A stretch of 64,000 bases of DNA, taken from positions 1 through 64,000 of the forward strand of contig JAFGDF010000355.1 in assembly GCA_016932235.1 (NCBI GenBank). The letters are read 5' to 3'. Shown one piece after another: positions 61,316 through 64,000 of this stretch. The stretch is from Deltaproteobacteria bacterium (GTDB taxonomy: Bacteria; Desulfobacterota; DSM-4660; Desulfatiglandales; HGW-15). Made by a program: the position numbers and the translations under genes. Numbering within the stretch: position 1 is the stretch's first letter; each line of letters opens with the position of its first letter. The notes below the pieces were generated by a model, which saw nothing but the letters and a program-made list of their open reading frames with translations, searched no databases and was not told where the DNA came from.

Positions 61316-62413
61316 CTAATTGAAAAAGAATTCAACTCTCTTGTCCAGAAATTCAGCCAAGCCTCTAGAATCGCCCGGAGACCATTTCATGCTATCTTTC
61401 CAGATAGAATCACTCTCCATGCAAAGATACAGGCCTATATCTTCATAGAATTCACTGATCTTTTCTCTCATAAAAGAATACATTTCGATTCTCAATGGTT
61501 TGAAATATCGCATTTTTCCGTCTAACCCCGGAATAAATTCATTATAAATAATCTTTGATTCAGGATGGCGGTTCTTAAAAATATCTTTAAATCGAGGCAT
61601 GAATCTAAGGCAGCCCATACTGACCCATATTATCTTCTTTGGATCGATATACTTATCAAGAAGGTCAAGGGTTCGCGCATATTCTTCCTTCCATCTGTCA
61701 TGAAAAATTAGCGGATCGAAATGAAATGCAAGCACATATCCCTCTTCTTGGCAAATTCTGGCACATTTTAACCTTTTTGAGATTGAAGGCGCCCCATGCT
61801 CCTCTTTTGATGCAATACATCTGCTATTCAAAGACCATGATACTATTATTCTATCCCTGTACTGTGATTTTAAAAGCCCATTAATACAATCCGTCTTTGT
61901 TTTGAATTCCAGCACAGCATTCTTCCTTTTTGAAAAATATTTGGGCAGATATCCGGTCCAGTCGGCAATTGGGTCTATTGCGAGACTATCAGTAAACTCT
62001 CCTGTTCCTATTCGAAATGTTTTTTCAGGATTGTTATCAATTATCTCACATATCCTTTCAAGATTTTCTTCTATGTTAATAAATAACCTTAATGAAGGCT
62101 TGTTGAAATAGGCCTGGAGGATACAGTAGCTACAATTCATAGGACAGTTTGTCCCTACATTTAGTATCTGATACCCACAACATATATATTCTTTGGTTCC
62201 CGGGCAGGGTTTTAGGAATTCACCTTTGAATTCGATAAGCCGCAGAGTGCCTTTATCCATTTGGCTCGAGTTGACTGGATACTCCACTCTTTCATCCGGA
62301 TGCCTTATAATTTCACAATCCTGACCGTCAAATTTTGATAAAATGTTAAAGGTTTGAGCATATCGGTCAGCGCCTTCTTCAATGATGACTCTTTTGATTT
62401 TTGAAAGATCCAT
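61316..62413 (-). CDS. Radical SAM protein of the spore photoproduct lyase (SPL) family
   Basis: A 365-residue radical SAM protein. The cluster motif Cys90-x3-Cys94-x2-Cys97 (TNCPMNCSYCILQAYF) matches the SPL family, as do the N-terminal KGTLRLIEFKGEFLKPCPGT stretch and the SWSLNS strand. SPL repairs the spore photoproduct thymine dimer in Bacillus and clostridia. Homologues in non-sporulating anaerobes lack a proven role. Here the adjacent upstream gene is ParB-like, with 11 bases between them, suggesting a shared function. Whether the C-terminal Cys needed by true SPL is kept could not be settled: no obvious late Cys in the right place except in the LCMESDS region. Confidence 0.85.
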   Translation of the reverse strand: MDLSKIKRVIIEEGADRYAQTFNILSKFDGQDCEIIRHPDERVEYPVNSSQMDKGTLRLIEFKGEFLKPCPGTKEYICCGYQILNVGTNCPMNCSYCILQAYFNKPSLRLFINIEENLERICEIIDNNPEKTFRIGTGEFTDSLAIDPIADWTGYLPKYFSKRKNAVLEFKTKTDCINGLLKSQYRDRIIVSWSLNSRCIASKEEHGAPSISKRLKCARICQEEGYVLAFHFDPLIFHDRWKEEYARTLDLLDKYIDPKKIIWVSMGCLRFMPRFKDIFKNRHPESKIIYNEFIPGLDGKMRYFKPLRIEMYSFMREKISEFYEDIGLYLCMESDSIWKDSMKWSPGDSRGLAEFLDKRVEFFFN

Positions 62414-62424
62414 AATCTACGTCT

Positions 62425-63402
62425 CTACCAGGGGTCTTTGATAACCCTGATCTTTTCCTTCATTCCCAAAAGAAACTCAATATCCTCAACAAGCTCTTCT
62501 CCGTCCCGAAAAAGGATTTCAAGCCTGTAATCAGGTGCTTCAAAATAAGAAAGGAAATCGATTTTTATTTTTCCGGGAAGATTTAATCTCGCGATTCCTT
62601 TTTTAAACTGTTTAATTGAATTGCTTAAATTAGGGTATCTGCGAGACCATATGAGCCTTAAAAGCTTTTTAGACTTTTGAGGATTATTTGCCTTTTTATC
62701 GTTTAGAATGGCCCCATGCTGTTCTTCACCTAATATATCCCTGATGGACTTTTTTTCAATTTGCGATATATCTATTAAATATTCAGTAAGATAGTATTGA
62801 TATTTAGAGTTAATTTTTATACTTTCAATTAAGCTGCATAATGCTTCGCGTGATTCTTCATCAAGCGTAAGTAACAATCTGAGTGTCTTTAATGATACTG
62901 CTCCATTGGTCAATGCATATTTAATATGATTGTCTAACGTGCCAATTTTCAGAAAGAGATCTAGATCATTGCTATTCCCTATTTTCAATAGAGGCATAAA
63001 ATCTTTCTTTAATTCGTCCTGTGAAAAATGGGCGGATAATCGGTTAAGAATCATTCCTTTTTCTACATCATTAAAGACTCTGGTCGAAAGATTATCATAG
63101 AAATTCAGGAGCAATAGATCTCTTGGGGATCTCCCGGATTCCGAGACATCAATGCAATAAGAGTCCTGTATTCTGAGATGCTTTATGGCCATTAGCCGCC
63201 GGTAACCTGCGACTATAATATATTTATTATTGCTATTTTTTGTTATTATTAAGGGATTAATAAGACCTGTCTTTTTGATTGAATCCTTGAGGGCATCTAT
63301 GCTAAAACCAAAACTCATGCAAAATGGTCCCGGCGTTTCATCAATAAGAGCCGTCCTAATTAAAAGCGGGGTTTCCACCCCGCGAATTTCTCCAGCCTTC
63401 AT
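62425..63402 (-). CDS. ParB/Spo0J N-terminal domain protein
   Basis: A 325-residue protein with a ParB-like N-terminal domain. IDALKDSIKKTGLINPLII (34-52) and the GYRRLMAIKHL box (66-76) are the family motifs for CTP or DNA handling. The middle has a helical region where the HTH of ParB would be (LKIGTLDNHIKYALTNGAVSLKTL), and the C terminus is not the usual ParB dimer domain. No parA is adjacent and no parS-like site was seen, so it is probably not the chromosomal segregation ParB. It is cotranscribed with the SPL-like gene. Confidence 0.82.
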   Translation of the reverse strand: MKAGEIRGVETPLLIRTALIDETPGPFCMSFGFSIDALKDSIKKTGLINPLIITKNSNNKYIIVAGYRRLMAIKHLRIQDSYCIDVSESGRSPRDLLLLNFYDNLSTRVFNDVEKGMILNRLSAHFSQDELKKDFMPLLKIGNSNDLDLFLKIGTLDNHIKYALTNGAVSLKTLRLLLTLDEESREALCSLIESIKINSKYQYYLTEYLIDISQIEKKSIRDILGEEQHGAILNDKKANNPQKSKKLLRLIWSRRYPNLSNSIKQFKKGIARLNLPGKIKIDFLSYFEAPDYRLEILFRDGEELVEDIEFLLGMKEKIRVIKDPW

Positions 63403-63418
63403 ACCCGATTTTCCTTTT

Positions 63419-64000
63419 CTATTTTTTAACCGTCTTGATCAGATCATCTCCATGTTTCTCCAGATAGAGATCGAGATCCTCTTTCCAATCGGACATAACA
63501 TTCCACCCCATTTTTTTTAGCATCTTGTTCTCAAGGATGCAATTCAAAGGCCTCCTTGCCTTTTGGATGTAATCTTTCATGCTGCAGGGTTCAATGGATG
63601 CCTTAATCTTTAGCTTTTTTAAAACATATTGCGCGCATTCCATGCGGCTGCAATAACCTTCAGAAGTGGCGTGAAAAGTCCCTTTCGCGTCTGTTTTGAG
63701 AAGATACTTTATTTGCAGGGCAAGGCGAAATGTCCATGTCGGGCTTCCAAACTGGTCAACCACCACCTGGATTGGTGCCTTATTTCTTCGAACCGCTTTT
63801 TCGATAATCTTATTTATAAAGTTATAGCCATTTATGCCATATAACCATGCTGTCCGCATGATGATATAATTGGGTGAATTTTCTCTCACCGCAACCTCAC
63901 TTTCCATTTTACTCCTCGCATACGCAGATAAAGGATCAACAGAATCATCTTCAAAGTAAGGCTGAGGGACTCCTTTCTGGCCATTAAACACGTAGTCACT
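63419..64000 (-). CDS. rfbD: dTDP-4-dehydrorhamnose reductase, C-terminal part (5' end outside window)
   Basis: The frame runs off the window end: the first codons in view read SDYVFNG, matching the (S)TDYVFDG motif in the middle of RmlD, so the GTG at 63991 is an internal Val. The active-site Tyr and Lys are in YARSKMESE, and RTAWLYG, QFGSPTW and FHATSEGYCSRMEFA-like segments are conserved. RmlD makes dTDP-L-rhamnose for surface polysaccharides using NADPH. Its stop lies 16 bases before the ParB-like gene's start. Only about 193 residues of some 290 are visible. Confidence 0.88.
   Translation of the reverse strand, partial: SDYVFNGQKGVPQPYFEDDSVDPLSAYARSKMESEVAVRENSPNYIIMRTAWLYGINGYNFINKIIEKAVRRNKAPIQVVVDQFGSPTWTFRLALQIKYLLKTDAKGTFHATSEGYCSRMECAQYVLKKLKIKASIEPCSMKDYIQKARRPLNCILENKMLKKMGWNVMSDWKEDLDLYLEKHGDDLIKTVKK

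Noticed and set aside
1..64000. CRISPR arrays, tRNA or rRNA genes, intact insertion sequences, prophage genes
   Set aside because: No regularly spaced repeats, no tRNA-like cloverleaf, no rRNA motifs and no transposase or integrase frames were recognised on either strand.

Overview
The window looks like chromosome of an anaerobic, metabolically versatile bacterium, most likely a sulfate-reducing or syntrophic Desulfobacterota (the former Deltaproteobacteria). This is inferred from the gene content. There is a tungsten-type aldehyde:ferredoxin oxidoreductase, a flavoprotein/2x[4Fe-4S] pair resembling AprAB or fumarate reductase, desulforedoxin-like micro-proteins, two TRAP uptake systems and many CoA-dependent enzymes. 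No oxygenase is visible. I saw no tRNA, rRNA, CRISPR array or intact transposase.

Bases 1-840 hold the 3' end of a cyclase-fold protein and a short TspO. Bases 868-51000 form a roughly 50-kb catabolic region. From left to right it contains an MFS carrier and a TRAP transporter, an acyl-CoA dehydrogenase, a YtcJ-like amidohydrolase, a hybrid histidine kinase, two family III CoA-transferases, two desulforedoxin-like small proteins, an acyl-CoA ligase, a two-subunit CoA-transferase and two crotonases. A TetR regulator follows, then a MaoC-type hydratase, an SDR, a crotonase and a MenB/BadI-like crotonase. A long + strand cluster comes next: CocE-like protein, TRASH zinc finger, flavoprotein, ferredoxin, amidohydrolase, crotonase, CoA-transferase, second TRAP system, alcohol dehydrogenase and UroD-like protein. 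After that come AOR, a second UroD-like/CocE-like pair, a WYL regulator, and two divergent molybdopterin enzymes resembling the large subunit of pyrogallol:phloroglucinol transhydroxylase, one followed by the matching three-cluster small subunit.

The catabolic block appears to be tied together by one operator. An ATCGATCGATCGAT-like palindrome occurs four times, each time inside the 17-bp spacer of a TTGACA-type promoter: before the first TRAP system, before the MaoC-type gene (and next to tetR), before the SDR, and between AOR and the second UroD gene. The TetR protein at 19098-19694 is the obvious candidate ligand-responsive repressor. I infer uptake of a carboxylated cyclic or aromatic compound, CoA activation, hydration, oxidation and ring cleavage by crotonases, and redox steps by AOR and the AprAB-like pair. 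The substrate cannot be read from sequence. Several enzymes lack hallmark catalytic residues: both CocE-like proteins lack the whole triad, three crotonases carry His for the second Glu, and the MenB-like protein lacks its Asp. This suggests chemistry that is not yet described.

Bases 51000-64000 look like ordinary backbone: Nudix hydrolase, MTA/SAH deaminase with purine nucleoside phosphorylase, lytic transglycosylase, a packed operon (PHP phosphoesterase, kinase-like protein, P-loop kinase, nadK, DUF4911, miaB, REC-GGDEF), a 29-residue AURKAIP1/COX24-like protein, an Nfu-type protein, a spore-photoproduct-lyase-like radical SAM protein, a ParB-like protein, and a dTDP-4-dehydrorhamnose reductase cut by the window end.
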